Shown here: in pieces, positions 37,053 through 45,318 of the stretch
Layout of the letters: every line of letters begins with the position of its first letter
How positions within the stretch are numbered: position 1 is the first letter of the stretch
Origin: WLMZ01 sp038227995
GTDB lineage: Bacteria > Actinomycetota > Acidimicrobiia > Acidimicrobiales > Ilumatobacteraceae
Length of the DNA stretch: 64,000 nt
Direction of reading: 5' to 3'
Assembly: GCA_038227995.1 (NCBI GenBank)
Contig: JBBRPP010000002.1
Span: forward strand, 186,001-250,000
Notes under the pieces: generated by a model
Database searches by the model: none
What the model was told of the DNA's origin: nothing
The model's input: the letters and a program-made list of their open reading frames with translations, nothing else
Position numbers and translations under genes: made by a program

Positions 37053-37097
37053 TGGCGTCATGTCATCGGCACGGTTTCGGGCCATGATGCATCCCGC

Positions 37098-39359
37098 ATG
37101 AAAGCCCTGAGGCGCGCCCTGGTGCCGCTCATCCCCGTCGCCGCGCTGCTGTTCGCTGCTCCGGTCGCCACGACGGCGGGAGCCCGTCCGTTGCGCGCCG
37201 ACACCTCGACGGCTCCGGTGGTCACCTTGGTGCATCAGGCGCTGGCGTTGGCCCCCGACCAGGACCTGGCGATCCAGGTTGCCATCGATCCACCGCTCAC
37301 GGCCGACTCGCAGATCTCGGTCACCTCGTACCAGAAGGTCAGCCGGCGTCGCGACTTCACGCTGGCGACGCAACACCACTTCGGGCAACGTCTCGATCCG
37401 GTGAAGCTCGACATGACATCGGTCCCACCTCCGGCTGCCGACGGAACGACTACGCTGACGGTGCACACCGAGTCATCGGCTGCGACCGCCGACGCTTTGC
37501 GGCTTCCCGAGCCGGGTGTGTACCCGATCCTCGTCTCCGTCATCACGGGCGACAGCACCAGCGACCTGATCACGTTCGTCGATCGGCTCCCGGGAGCGAC
37601 CGACCCACCGGCCGGCACCCTCGGCGTCTCGGTGATCGCGTCGATCACGGCTCCGCCGCAGATCCCCGGGTACGACACGCCGCTGCCAGCGGCCGTGGCT
37701 CAACAGTTCAGTGACCTCGTCGCGTACGGAACGAACGCGACGACGAACACCAACGCGAACACCACGCCGCTCCCGATCACGGTCTCGGTGTCACCCGAAC
37801 TGTTCGCCCGCCTGCCACCGCAGCAGCTCGATCAACTGCGCAACGTCCTCGGCGATTCGAACAACATCACGCTGTCACAGCCGTTGATACCGATGGACCC
37901 ATCGGTCGCCGCTGCTTCCGGTCGCAGGGATGCCTTCAACACATTGCTCGTCAACGGTGAGGACGCCGTCACCGAGCTGGGTGCCCCGTCCAGCGATCGA
38001 TCGGCCTGGTTCGCCACGGCACCGCTGACGAGCGGTGGCGCGGCTTTGCTGCGCGACCTGGGTGTCAGCTTCCTCGTCCTCCCGTTCGACACGTACGCGG
38101 CATCGGACAACGCCTTCGGCGGCCCGGCCGACGTCTTGCAGGGCAACGGTTTCAGCGACTTCTCGCAACTCACGTACGTGACCTTGCCCGACTCGAAGCC
38201 GATTCCGGCGACGGTCATCGATCCCGACATCGACAGCGCCCTCAGCACGTCGAATCCGACCGCGCAGGACGCGCTGTACCTCGCCGCGCAGCTCGTGACG
38301 TGGCGCGACCAGATCGCGAACACCGTGTCGCCGGCACCGGTCCAGCGTCACTCGATCGTGCTGGGTCTCAGCGCCGGAGGCGTTCCCAATCCGTCTCTCG
38401 TCCGTGCCGTCAGCGATCTCACCGTCGACACCAAGGCGATCGAGTTCGACGATCTCGACCGCCTCGCACGCGACACCACGGTGCAGAACGTCGACGGCAC
38501 GGACCATGCGATCGGTCTCACGACGCCACCCGCAGCTGACCAGAGCCCACGGATCGATCAGCTCGGAAGCGTCCGTTTGCGCGCCGCTCACGTCGCATCG
38601 ATGCTCGTCGAACGGCCCGAACGCAAGACGACGTGGAACAGCCAGCTCGACACGCTTGCGTCGTCATCGATCACCGATGCCCAGGTGACCGCGACCCTGG
38701 GCGACATCAACGCGCAGCTCGACGCGATCATGGCGTGTGTCGTTCAACATTCCGCGTATGGCTTCACGCTCAGTGGCCTGCACACCGAGTTGCCGATTCG
38801 CATCGAGAACACGTGCAAGGAACCGCTGAACGTGTTGATCCGGATGAATGCTGGAGCGGACAAACTGACCTTCCCCGATCAGCAGCAGGTGGTCGAACTC
38901 GCGCCGACCGCCGTCGACGACGTGCCCGTACGCGTTGTTGCCCGCGCCAACGGCACCACCACCGTCACGCTCAACGTGCTCAGCCCTGACGGAGTGATCG
39001 CGGTTGTCCCGGCGGCGACGCTGAGCGTCAGCGTCAACCAACTCACCGGGCTCGCTCAGGTGATCACCGGCGCCGGATTGTTGATCCTCGCCACGTGGTG
39101 GGCGCGCAACTTCCGTCGCAGCCGGCGCGCCCGACGCGCGGCTGCCGTCGCCAAGGTCGCCCACCCGGCGATGGTTCGCACGAGTTCGACGGCGACCGAA
39201 GCCGATGACGAAGCCACTGACGAAGCCACTGACGAAGCTGACGCCGAAGCCCCGGACGAAGCCGATGACGATTCAGCCGCGCAACCGGCCGACGAGGCGC
39301 CTCGCGACCCCGGCCCGGACGCAGAAGGAGATGGATCAGCTAGCCTCGCGGACTCGTGA
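37098..39359 (+). CDS. Secreted, membrane-anchored DUF6049-like protein (Rv3909 position)
   Basis: A 753-residue envelope protein. A signal peptide (MKALRRALVPLIPVAALLFAAPVATTAGA) exports a large beta-rich ectodomain (about 35-640); one C-terminal membrane helix (GLAQVITGAGLLILATWW, about 650-668) is followed by a basic stretch and an acidic cytoplasmic tail of EATD-type repeats. Architecture and position next to the CCA enzyme and sigM cluster match Rv3909/DUF6049, implicated by context in cell-wall assembly. Its TGA overlaps the GTG of degV (GTGA). Family assignment rests mainly on architecture and synteny. Confidence 0.78.
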   Translation: MKALRRALVPLIPVAALLFAAPVATTAGARPLRADTSTAPVVTLVHQALALAPDQDLAIQVAIDPPLTADSQISVTSYQKVSRRRDFTLATQHHFGQRLDPVKLDMTSVPPPAADGTTTLTVHTESSAATADALRLPEPGVYPILVSVITGDSTSDLITFVDRLPGATDPPAGTLGVSVIASITAPPQIPGYDTPLPAAVAQQFSDLVAYGTNATTNTNANTTPLPITVSVSPELFARLPPQQLDQLRNVLGDSNNITLSQPLIPMDPSVAAASGRRDAFNTLLVNGEDAVTELGAPSSDRSAWFATAPLTSGGAALLRDLGVSFLVLPFDTYAASDNAFGGPADVLQGNGFSDFSQLTYVTLPDSKPIPATVIDPDIDSALSTSNPTAQDALYLAAQLVTWRDQIANTVSPAPVQRHSIVLGLSAGGVPNPSLVRAVSDLTVDTKAIEFDDLDRLARDTTVQNVDGTDHAIGLTTPPAADQSPRIDQLGSVRLRAAHVASMLVERPERKTTWNSQLDTLASSSITDAQVTATLGDINAQLDAIMACVVQHSAYGFTLSGLHTELPIRIENTCKEPLNVLIRMNAGADKLTFPDQQQVVELAPTAVDDVPVRVVARANGTTTVTLNVLSPDGVIAVVPAATLSVSVNQLTGLAQVITGAGLLILATWWARNFRRSRRARRAAAVAKVAHPAMVRTSSTATEADDEATDEATDEADAEAPDEADDDSAAQPADEAPRDPGPDAEGDGSASLADS
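39198..39269 (+). repeat. 12-bp tandem repeats coding an acidic EATD-type tail
   Basis: Six 12-base units encode EADD, EATD, EATD, EADA, EAPD, EADD. Units two and three are nearly identical at DNA level (GAAGCCACTGAC). They lie in the cytoplasmic tail of the DUF6049-like protein and would allow in-frame length change. Confidence 0.75.
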
Positions 39360-40192
39360 CCGTTCGTATCGTGACCGACAGTGCTTGTGACTTGCCGCAG
39401 AACGTTGCCGACGACCTCGGCATCGAGATCGTGCCGCTCACGATCCGCTTCGGCAACGAAGAGTTCGTCGACCGCAAAGACCTGACCACGGCCGAGTTCT
39501 GGACGCGCTCGGCAGCCTCACCTGTGTTGCCCGAGACTGCTGCTCCCCCGCCCGGATTGTTCGAGCAGACCTACCGCTCACTCATCGCCGATGGCGCCAC
39601 CGGCATCGTCGTGATCTCGCTCAGCGGCGGCCTGTCGGCGACGCTCCAGAGTGCCGAGCTCGCGTCGCGCGCGGTCGCCGGCGACATCGAGATCGCGGTG
39701 ATCGACAGCAACTCCGTCACGATGGGCCTCGGCATCATCGTCAGGGCATGTGCGAAGGCGGCGCAGGGCGGGGCCTCGTTCGACGAGGTCAAGGCGATGG
39801 CCATCGACCTGTCATCGCGCACGAAGGTGTGGGGTGCGCTCGACACACTTGAGAACCTCAAGAAGGGCGGCCGCATCGGTGGCGCAAAGGCGATGCTCGC
39901 GTCGGTGCTGTCGATCAAGCCGATCGTCGAGGTCCGCAACGGCAAGGTCGAAGAGGGTGGTAAGCAGCGCACCCGCACCAAGGCGCTCGCGTTCCTGATC
40001 GAGAAGTTGCAGAGCTACGAGGGCGTCGAGAACCTCGCCATCCTCCAAGCGGACTGCTCGGATGTCCAGCAGTTCGTCGCGATGCTGCGACCGTTGTACG
40101 ACGGCGAGATCATGATCGGCGACATCGGTCCGGTCGTCGGATCGCACACCGGACGCGGCACGATCGGCCTCGCGTTCCAAGCGCGCAGCTGA
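39356..40192 (+). CDS. DegV-family fatty-acid-binding protein
   Basis: A 278-residue DegV/FakB-like protein: VRIVTDSACDLPQNV at the N-terminus, GIVVISLSGGLSATLQSAELA with the Ser-rich lipid head-group pocket, and LENLKKGGRIGGAKAMLASVLSIKP typical of the C-terminal domain. Members bind a fatty acid and present it to FakA kinase; no FakA is in this window. It is coupled to the preceding gene by GTGA. M. tuberculosis has murJ rather than degV at this position. Confidence 0.88.
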   Translation: MTVRIVTDSACDLPQNVADDLGIEIVPLTIRFGNEEFVDRKDLTTAEFWTRSAASPVLPETAAPPPGLFEQTYRSLIADGATGIVVISLSGGLSATLQSAELASRAVAGDIEIAVIDSNSVTMGLGIIVRACAKAAQGGASFDEVKAMAIDLSSRTKVWGALDTLENLKKGGRIGGAKAMLASVLSIKPIVEVRNGKVEEGGKQRTRTKALAFLIEKLQSYEGVENLAILQADCSDVQQFVAMLRPLYDGEIMIGDIGPVVGSHTGRGTIGLAFQARS

Positions 40193-40239
40193 TTGCCCGG
40201 TTCGCCGGGTCGCCCGCCACTAGCGTTGGGCGACGCGAC

Positions 40240-41970
40240 ATGCCCAGTTCCACGAGCCCTCTGCCGCCACCGGCGCTCCTCGCCCAGCGATATCGGCTGG
40301 AGCGTAGGATCGCGCAAGGAGGCATGGCCGAGGTGTGGCTGGCCACCGACATGTCGCTGTCCCGCCAGGTCGCGGTGAAGATCCTCAAGTCCACGCTCGC
40401 GTCGGATCCCGTGGTCGCTGAACGCTTCCGCCGCGAAGCGATCACCGTCGCCCGCCTCAGTCATCCGAACATCGTCGCCGTCCACGACACCATCGACTAC
40501 GACGGCCGCCAAGCCGTGGTGATGCAGTTGATCAACGGCAAGAGCCTGCGCCAGTTGCTCGACGAGCAGAAGCGCCTCGGTCCGGAGTTGACGATGCACA
40601 TCGGCTCGTGCGTCGCCGCGGCCCTCGATGCCGCTCACGCAGCCGGGCTCGTCCACCGCGACGTGAAGCCGGGCAACATCTTGATCACGCCCGACGGACG
40701 AGTGTTGCTCGCCGACTTCGGCATCGCCAAGGGACTCAGTAGCGCCGACGACCTCACAAGCGAGAACGTCATGATGGGCACCGCCAAGTACCTGTCGCCG
40801 GAACAGGTTCGTGGCAAGAAGCTCGACGGCCGCGCCGATCTCTACGCACTCGGACTCGTCCTGTACGAATGCCTCGCCGGACGCGTGCCGTTCCTCGGCG
40901 AGACCGATGCGGACACGGCACTGGCGCGCCTGCAGCGTGACCCCACCGATCTCGCCCGCCTCCGGCCGACGCTCCCCTATGGGCTCGCCGCGTTGATTCA
41001 CGAACTGCTCGCGCGGAACCCGGAGGACCGACCCACGACGGGCGGTGACCTGCGCAACCGGTTGCAGCGCATCGCGAGTGGCGTCGACGATCGCACGACC
41101 ACGATGACCCCGCCCGCGGGTGCGCAGATCCCCTCGCGCACCGCGACCCCGGCGCGCGGCACGTTGCTGCGCGCCGACAGCACACCGACGCGCACCGCGC
41201 CGCCCGGCGGAAGTCGCACCAACACTGGCGCCACGCCGCGGCAAGGGCCCGTCCGTCCGATCAACGCGCCGCCTCCGACCCGGGATCGCACCCCGACGTC
41301 GGGCAGCCCTCGTGGCGTGCCGGCCAAGCAGTTCCAGCAGAAGCGCACACCGTCGATCATCGTGGTCGTGCTCCTGTTGCTCGCCGTGATCGTCGGGGCT
41401 GTCCTGTGGACGGCCAGCGGCGACACCAAGAGCGGCACCAAGTCCACCACACCGCCCGCGTCCTCGCCGGTGGCTTCCGTGACGACGATCGCTGTCGGAG
41501 CTGGTGGACCGGTCACCATCACCGGCGTGACCAGCTTCGATCCAGGGGACGGCGGCACCCATGACGAGCACCCCGAGAACGCTGCGCTCGTGATCGACGG
41601 CGACCCGGCGACCGCGTGGCGGACCAACTGCTACAACAACAAGTTCTTCAACGGCAAACCCGGTGTCGGGCTGGTCGTCGAACTGTCGAGTGCCGCCACC
41701 GGCACGGTCAGCGTGTCGATGGCCAGCGCGCCGTACCAACTCTTCATCTATGCCAGCAATGCCGACGCCGCGCCGACCACCGTCGACGGGTGGGGCTCAC
41801 CTGTCCAACCACGAAGTGCCGGCGACACGCCGGGCGTCGTCACGGCACCGATCACGACACCCGCTCGTTTCGTCCTGCTATTGCTGCGCGAAGCTGCCCG
41901 CGACAGTGGTTGCGGCAGCTCATTCCCCTACCGAGGTGGCATCGACACCGTCTCCTTCGCTGCCGGGTGA
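40240..41970 (+). CDS. Ser/Thr protein kinase with MurJ(MviN)-type extracellular domain
   Basis: A 576-residue membrane kinase. The Hanks kinase domain (about 17-280) is complete: P-loop IAQGGMAEV, Lys47 (VAVKIL), Glu66, HRD with Asp141, DFG Asp159 and SPEQV. A Pro/Arg/Thr-rich juxtamembrane linker leads to one helix (about 372-392, IIVVVLLLLAVIVGAVLW). The ectodomain (about 415-576) is discoidin/carbohydrate-binding-like (ALVIDGDPATAWRTNCY) and resembles the C-terminal ectodomain of mycobacterial MurJ/MviN (Rv3910). There the domain follows a pseudokinase fused to the flippase; here it follows an apparently active kinase and the flippase is missing. Position between the Rv3909 and sigM equivalents is conserved. 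Confidence 0.86.
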   Translation: MPSSTSPLPPPALLAQRYRLERRIAQGGMAEVWLATDMSLSRQVAVKILKSTLASDPVVAERFRREAITVARLSHPNIVAVHDTIDYDGRQAVVMQLINGKSLRQLLDEQKRLGPELTMHIGSCVAAALDAAHAAGLVHRDVKPGNILITPDGRVLLADFGIAKGLSSADDLTSENVMMGTAKYLSPEQVRGKKLDGRADLYALGLVLYECLAGRVPFLGETDADTALARLQRDPTDLARLRPTLPYGLAALIHELLARNPEDRPTTGGDLRNRLQRIASGVDDRTTTMTPPAGAQIPSRTATPARGTLLRADSTPTRTAPPGGSRTNTGATPRQGPVRPINAPPPTRDRTPTSGSPRGVPAKQFQQKRTPSIIVVVLLLLAVIVGAVLWTASGDTKSGTKSTTPPASSPVASVTTIAVGAGGPVTITGVTSFDPGDGGTHDEHPENAALVIDGDPATAWRTNCYNNKFFNGKPGVGLVVELSSAATGTVSVSMASAPYQLFIYASNADAAPTTVDGWGSPVQPRSAGDTPGVVTAPITTPARFVLLLLREAARDSGCGSSFPYRGGIDTVSFAAG

Positions 41971-42577
41971 CGCCATCGCCACCGCATCCGACGACCAGAC
42001 ATTGGTCGCAGCAGCTCGTGACGGCGACCGCGCCAGTCTCGATCAATTGCTCCGCCGCCACTACGACCGGATCTTCGCGGTGTGTCGTCGGGTCACCGGC
42101 AACGATGCCGACGGTGCCGACGCAGCCCAGGAGGCATTGATCGCCATCGTGCGGGGGCTGGATCGGTTCGACGGTCGCAGCACGTTCAGCACCTGGGTCT
42201 ACCGGATCGCGACCAACGCCAGCCTCGACGAGCTCCGCCGCCGACGGCGCCGCCCGGTGGCGAACGTGATCGACCGCGGCGACGACAGCCACGAGACCGA
42301 CCACGCAGACCCCGAGTCCGGCGTGCGCATCGACTCGTTGGGCGACCGCTACGTTCTCGACGAAGCACTGGCTGCGCTCGCCGAGGACTTTCGTCTGCCC
42401 GTCGTCCTGCGCGATGTCGGCGACCTCGATTACGCCGAGATCGCCGAGGTGATCGGGATTCCGGTCGGCACCGTGAAGAGCCGAATCGCGCGCGGCCGGG
42501 CAGCACTCGCTGCGTCACTCGGCCAAACTTTCGGGAACCAACCAGACGATCCGACCCGTCCAACCCCTGCGCCATGA
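41936..42577 (+). CDS. sigM: ECF RNA polymerase sigma factor (SigM-like)
   Basis: A 213-residue group IV sigma factor. Region 2 covers about 20-90 (RRHYDRIFAVCRRVTG, RFDGRSTFSTWVYRIATNAS) and region 4 about 140-195 (LRDVGDLDYAEIAEVIGIPV then GTVKSRIARGRAAL). Synteny with M. tuberculosis sigM - anti-sigma - trxB supports the name. The GTG at 41936, overlapping the kinase gene by 35 bases, is the best start found; a shorter start at TTG 42002 would trim region 2. Its stop overlaps the anti-sigma start as ATGA, so the two are coupled. Confidence 0.85.
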   Translation: MASTPSPSLPGDAIATASDDQTLVAAARDGDRASLDQLLRRHYDRIFAVCRRVTGNDADGADAAQEALIAIVRGLDRFDGRSTFSTWVYRIATNASLDELRRRRRRPVANVIDRGDDSHETDHADPESGVRIDSLGDRYVLDEALAALAEDFRLPVVLRDVGDLDYAEIAEVIGIPVGTVKSRIARGRAALAASLGQTFGNQPDDPTRPTPAP

Positions 42578-43578
42578 ACGACGACACGCCAACCCCCCAC
42601 GCCGAATTGGCCAGCGCTGCCCTCGACAACGAGGTCACGGCTGACGAGCGCGCCGCCGTGGACACGACCGCCGACCTGGCGGCCGAACGTGATGCGTACG
42701 ATGCGATCCGACGTCGGCTCGGAGACGTCGCTGTTCCGGCGGAGGCCCGCGAATCCGCATTGGCCGCGGCCCTGGCCGTGTTCGACGAACTCCACGCAGC
42801 GCCCAGCGATCACGGTGGGCCGGCGGCCGACGTCGTCGCGCCTGGTGTGCGGACCGCGCCGGTCGTGGCGATCGAGTCCAGGCGCCGGCGTTCGTATCGA
42901 CTGCTCGGCGGCATGGCTGCAGCCGCCGTTGTCGGTGTCGTTGCCATCGGCGCACTCTCGACGCTCGGCAACTCCGAGGACAAGAAGTCGGCGTCGACCA
43001 CCACCTCCCCGCTGTCGAGCCTGTCCAAGGCCGCACCGAACGCCCAGACAGAGCTCGCACCGGTATCCGTCGCCCCTGCGGCCGCCGAGTCATCCGCATC
43101 CGGCGCGGCGACAGCCGCGACGACCGCGACGGGGGCCGGGGGTGGCATCGGCGCCGCGGCCACCACAGCCGCGGCACCACCGATCGTCGACTGGCCGACC
43201 GCGATCCAACTCAACTCGCGCGCCGATGTCGTCGCCCTCGCGACGTCGAGCACGTTCGGACTCGGCAACGTCACGAGTGGTGCAACCGCGAGCACCGATG
43301 CATCGGCCGACACGACCGCGGCCTCGACCGCGACCACCAGCGCGTCAGCCGCGTCCACACCATCGGCTGCGACCTCACCCGACAACCACCAGACTCCGAG
43401 CGCATCCGCCGACGCGGCCACGCCGTTCAGTCCGTGCCTCGCCGCTCTGTCCGGGCCGTACGAGCTCGCCTACTACGTGGGGCATCCGGTGATCGTCGAG
43501 CGCGATGACGCCAACAAGCAGATCCTGGTGATCGACGCCACCAGTTGCACGGTCACACTGATGGTCCCGAACGGCTGA
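42574..43578 (+). CDS. Putative membrane anti-sigma factor
   Basis: A 334-residue protein translated through an ATGA overlap with the sigma gene. The N-terminal 100 residues would contact sigma; one membrane helix (about 111-131, LLGGMAAAAVVGVVAIGALS) is followed by a Ser/Thr/Ala-rich low-complexity stretch (about 140-300) and a short C-terminal domain with two Cys (SPCLAAL, ATSCTVTL) that could form a disulfide outside. No HX3CX2C zinc anti-sigma motif is present, so the call rests on position and topology. Confidence 0.7.
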   Translation: MNDDTPTPHAELASAALDNEVTADERAAVDTTADLAAERDAYDAIRRRLGDVAVPAEARESALAAALAVFDELHAAPSDHGGPAADVVAPGVRTAPVVAIESRRRRSYRLLGGMAAAAVVGVVAIGALSTLGNSEDKKSASTTTSPLSSLSKAAPNAQTELAPVSVAPAAAESSASGAATAATTATGAGGGIGAAATTAAAPPIVDWPTAIQLNSRADVVALATSSTFGLGNVTSGATASTDASADTTAASTATTSASAASTPSAATSPDNHQTPSASADAATPFSPCLAALSGPYELAYYVGHPVIVERDDANKQILVIDATSCTVTLMVPNG

Positions 43579-43609
43579 TCAGCGTTCCGCGCGCCAAGGC
43601 TCGGACCGT

Positions 43610-43615
43610 TAGGCT
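43610..43615 (+). promoter_or_regulatory. -10 box of a leaderless promoter (membrane protein/trxB)
   Basis: TAGGCT followed by 7 bases and the ATG at 43623. It would drive the small membrane protein and trxB. Confidence 0.45.
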
Positions 43616-43622
43616 CCTCGTC

Positions 43623-43955
43623 ATGCCGGGCAATCCACTCACCGACCCAGATTGGGCACCGAATCTCGCGAACACGATCGAGCGTGTCGTCGGATCGGTC
43701 CGTGACAAGACCACCAAGCCGCTGTTGACGGCGTACCGCGCCGTGATCTTCGGTCTGGTGGCAGCATTCGGTGGCGCGGTCGCTCTGGTGCTGGCAATCA
43801 TCATGATGGTGCGCGGCGTCGTCGCGCTCTTCGACATCGGCTTCGATCATCACAACTCCGTGTGGATGACCTACCTCGTGATCGGCGCCGTGTTCTCCGT
43901 CGGCGGTCTGGTCGCGATGAAGAAGCGCTTCCCCGTCACCGAGGAGCCGGCATGA
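43623..43955 (+). CDS. Small membrane protein, two helices
   Basis: A 110-residue protein with two predicted membrane helices (about 40-64, AVIFGLVAAFGGAVALVLAI; about 79-96, VWMTYLVIGAVFSVGGLVA), resembling actinobacterial holin-X/phage-holin-like small membrane proteins. Function is unknown. Its TGA overlaps the trxB ATG (ATGA), making a two-gene transcript driven by a leaderless-type promoter. Confidence 0.7.
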   Translation: MPGNPLTDPDWAPNLANTIERVVGSVRDKTTKPLLTAYRAVIFGLVAAFGGAVALVLAIIMMVRGVVALFDIGFDHHNSVWMTYLVIGAVFSVGGLVAMKKRFPVTEEPA

Positions 43956-44905
43956 CCAACGCCATCAAGCGTCACGTCATCATCATCGGGTCCGGTCCGG
44001 CCGGACTGACCGCGGCGATCTACACGGCACGCGCCAACCTTGCGCCGCTCGTGATCGAAGGTGAGCCGAGCAGCACCAGCGACCAGCCGGGCGGACAACT
44101 GATGCTGACCACCGAGGTCGAGAACTTTCCCGGATTCCCGATGGGCATCATGGGCCCCGAGTTGATGACCAACTTCCGCGAGCAGGCCAGCCGGTTCGGT
44201 GCCGAGTTCGTGACCGCCAAGGCCACTGCGATCGATTTCAGCGAGCGTCCCTTCAAGGTCTGGGTCCGCGACGAGCTCTACGAATCCGACGCGATCATCA
44301 TCTCCACCGGCGCACAGTCGCTGATGCTCGGCCTCGAATCCGAGAAGCACCTGCTCGGACACGGTCTGTCAACGTGCGCGACCTGCGACGGGTTCTTCTT
44401 CCGCAACCAGGAGATCATCGTCGTGGGCGGCGGAGACAGCGCGATCGAAGAAGCAACCTTCCTCACCAAGTTCGCATCCAAGGTCACGCTGGTCCATCGG
44501 CGCGACAGCCTGCGTGCGTCGCGAATCATGCAGGACAGGGCCCTCAACAACCCCAAGATCGTCATGCACTGGAATGCGACCGTCACCGAGTTGCACGGTC
44601 ACGACAAGCTCACCGGGGCGACCCTGACCGATGTCCACACCGGCGAAGAGACGTTGCTGCCCGTGACGGGTGTCTTCGTCGCGATCGGTCACCGTCCGAA
44701 CACCGATCTGTTCAAGGGTGTCATCGACATGGAGGACAACGGCTATCTGATCACGCGTCCCGGGTCGACGTACACCAACATCGAGGGTGTTTTCGCCTGC
44801 GGCGATGTTCAGGATCACACCTACCGTCAGGCCATCACTGCGGCCGGATCCGGCTGCATGGCCGCCATCGACGCCGAACGTTGGCTCGAGACGAATCACG
44901 ACTGA
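43952..44905 (+). CDS. trxB: Thioredoxin reductase
   Basis: A 317-residue low-molecular-weight flavoenzyme. FAD motif GSGPAGLTAAIYTARA at the N-terminus, redox-active C142-A-T-C145 in the NADPH domain, NADPH motif GGGDSAIEEATFL, and the terminal FAD motif GVFACGDVQD. It reduces the thioredoxin encoded just downstream with NADPH. The trxB-trxA pairing and their place between sigM and cwlM equal M. tuberculosis Rv3913-Rv3914. Confidence 0.95.
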   Translation: MTNAIKRHVIIIGSGPAGLTAAIYTARANLAPLVIEGEPSSTSDQPGGQLMLTTEVENFPGFPMGIMGPELMTNFREQASRFGAEFVTAKATAIDFSERPFKVWVRDELYESDAIIISTGAQSLMLGLESEKHLLGHGLSTCATCDGFFFRNQEIIVVGGGDSAIEEATFLTKFASKVTLVHRRDSLRASRIMQDRALNNPKIVMHWNATVTELHGHDKLTGATLTDVHTGEETLLPVTGVFVAIGHRPNTDLFKGVIDMEDNGYLITRPGSTYTNIEGVFACGDVQDHTYRQAITAAGSGCMAAIDAERWLETNHD

Positions 44906-44979
44906 GGCCCTCGGGAATGGTGCGCGGTTCATTGCGGTTGACGTGAGTAGCATTACGTTCCGATTGAAAGGACGCCATC

Positions 44980-45318
44980 ATGGCTGAAGGAATCGTTACC
45001 CTCACCACCAGCACGTTCGACGAGGCAATCGCCGGATCCGACACACCGGTCGTCGTCGATTTCTGGGCCGAATGGTGTGGCCCGTGCAAGACCATCGCAC
45101 CGATCCTCGCCGACATCGCGTCCGAGCAGGCCGGCAAGGTCACCATCGCCAAGCTCAACGTCGACGAACACCCCGACCTCGCGATGCGTTACAACGTGAT
45201 GAGCATCCCCACCCTGCTGGTCTTCAACAAGGGTGAACTCGCCAAGCGGCTCGTCGGGGCCAAGGGCAAGGGCCAACTACTCCAGGAGCTCGACGAATTC
45301 CTTCCTACTTCCCTCTGA
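44980..45318 (+). CDS. trxA: Thioredoxin
   Basis: A 112-residue thioredoxin with active site W32-C33-G-P-C36 and the conserved cis-Pro in MSIPTLLVF. AAAGGA-type Shine-Dalgarno lies 9 bases before the ATG; a TAGCAT hexamer (44948-44953) is a plausible -10 of its own promoter. The TGA overlaps the CTG start of the following pseudo-amidase gene (CTGA). Confidence 0.95.
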   Translation: MAEGIVTLTTSTFDEAIAGSDTPVVVDFWAEWCGPCKTIAPILADIASEQAGKVTIAKLNVDEHPDLAMRYNVMSIPTLLVFNKGELAKRLVGAKGKGQLLQELDEFLPTSL

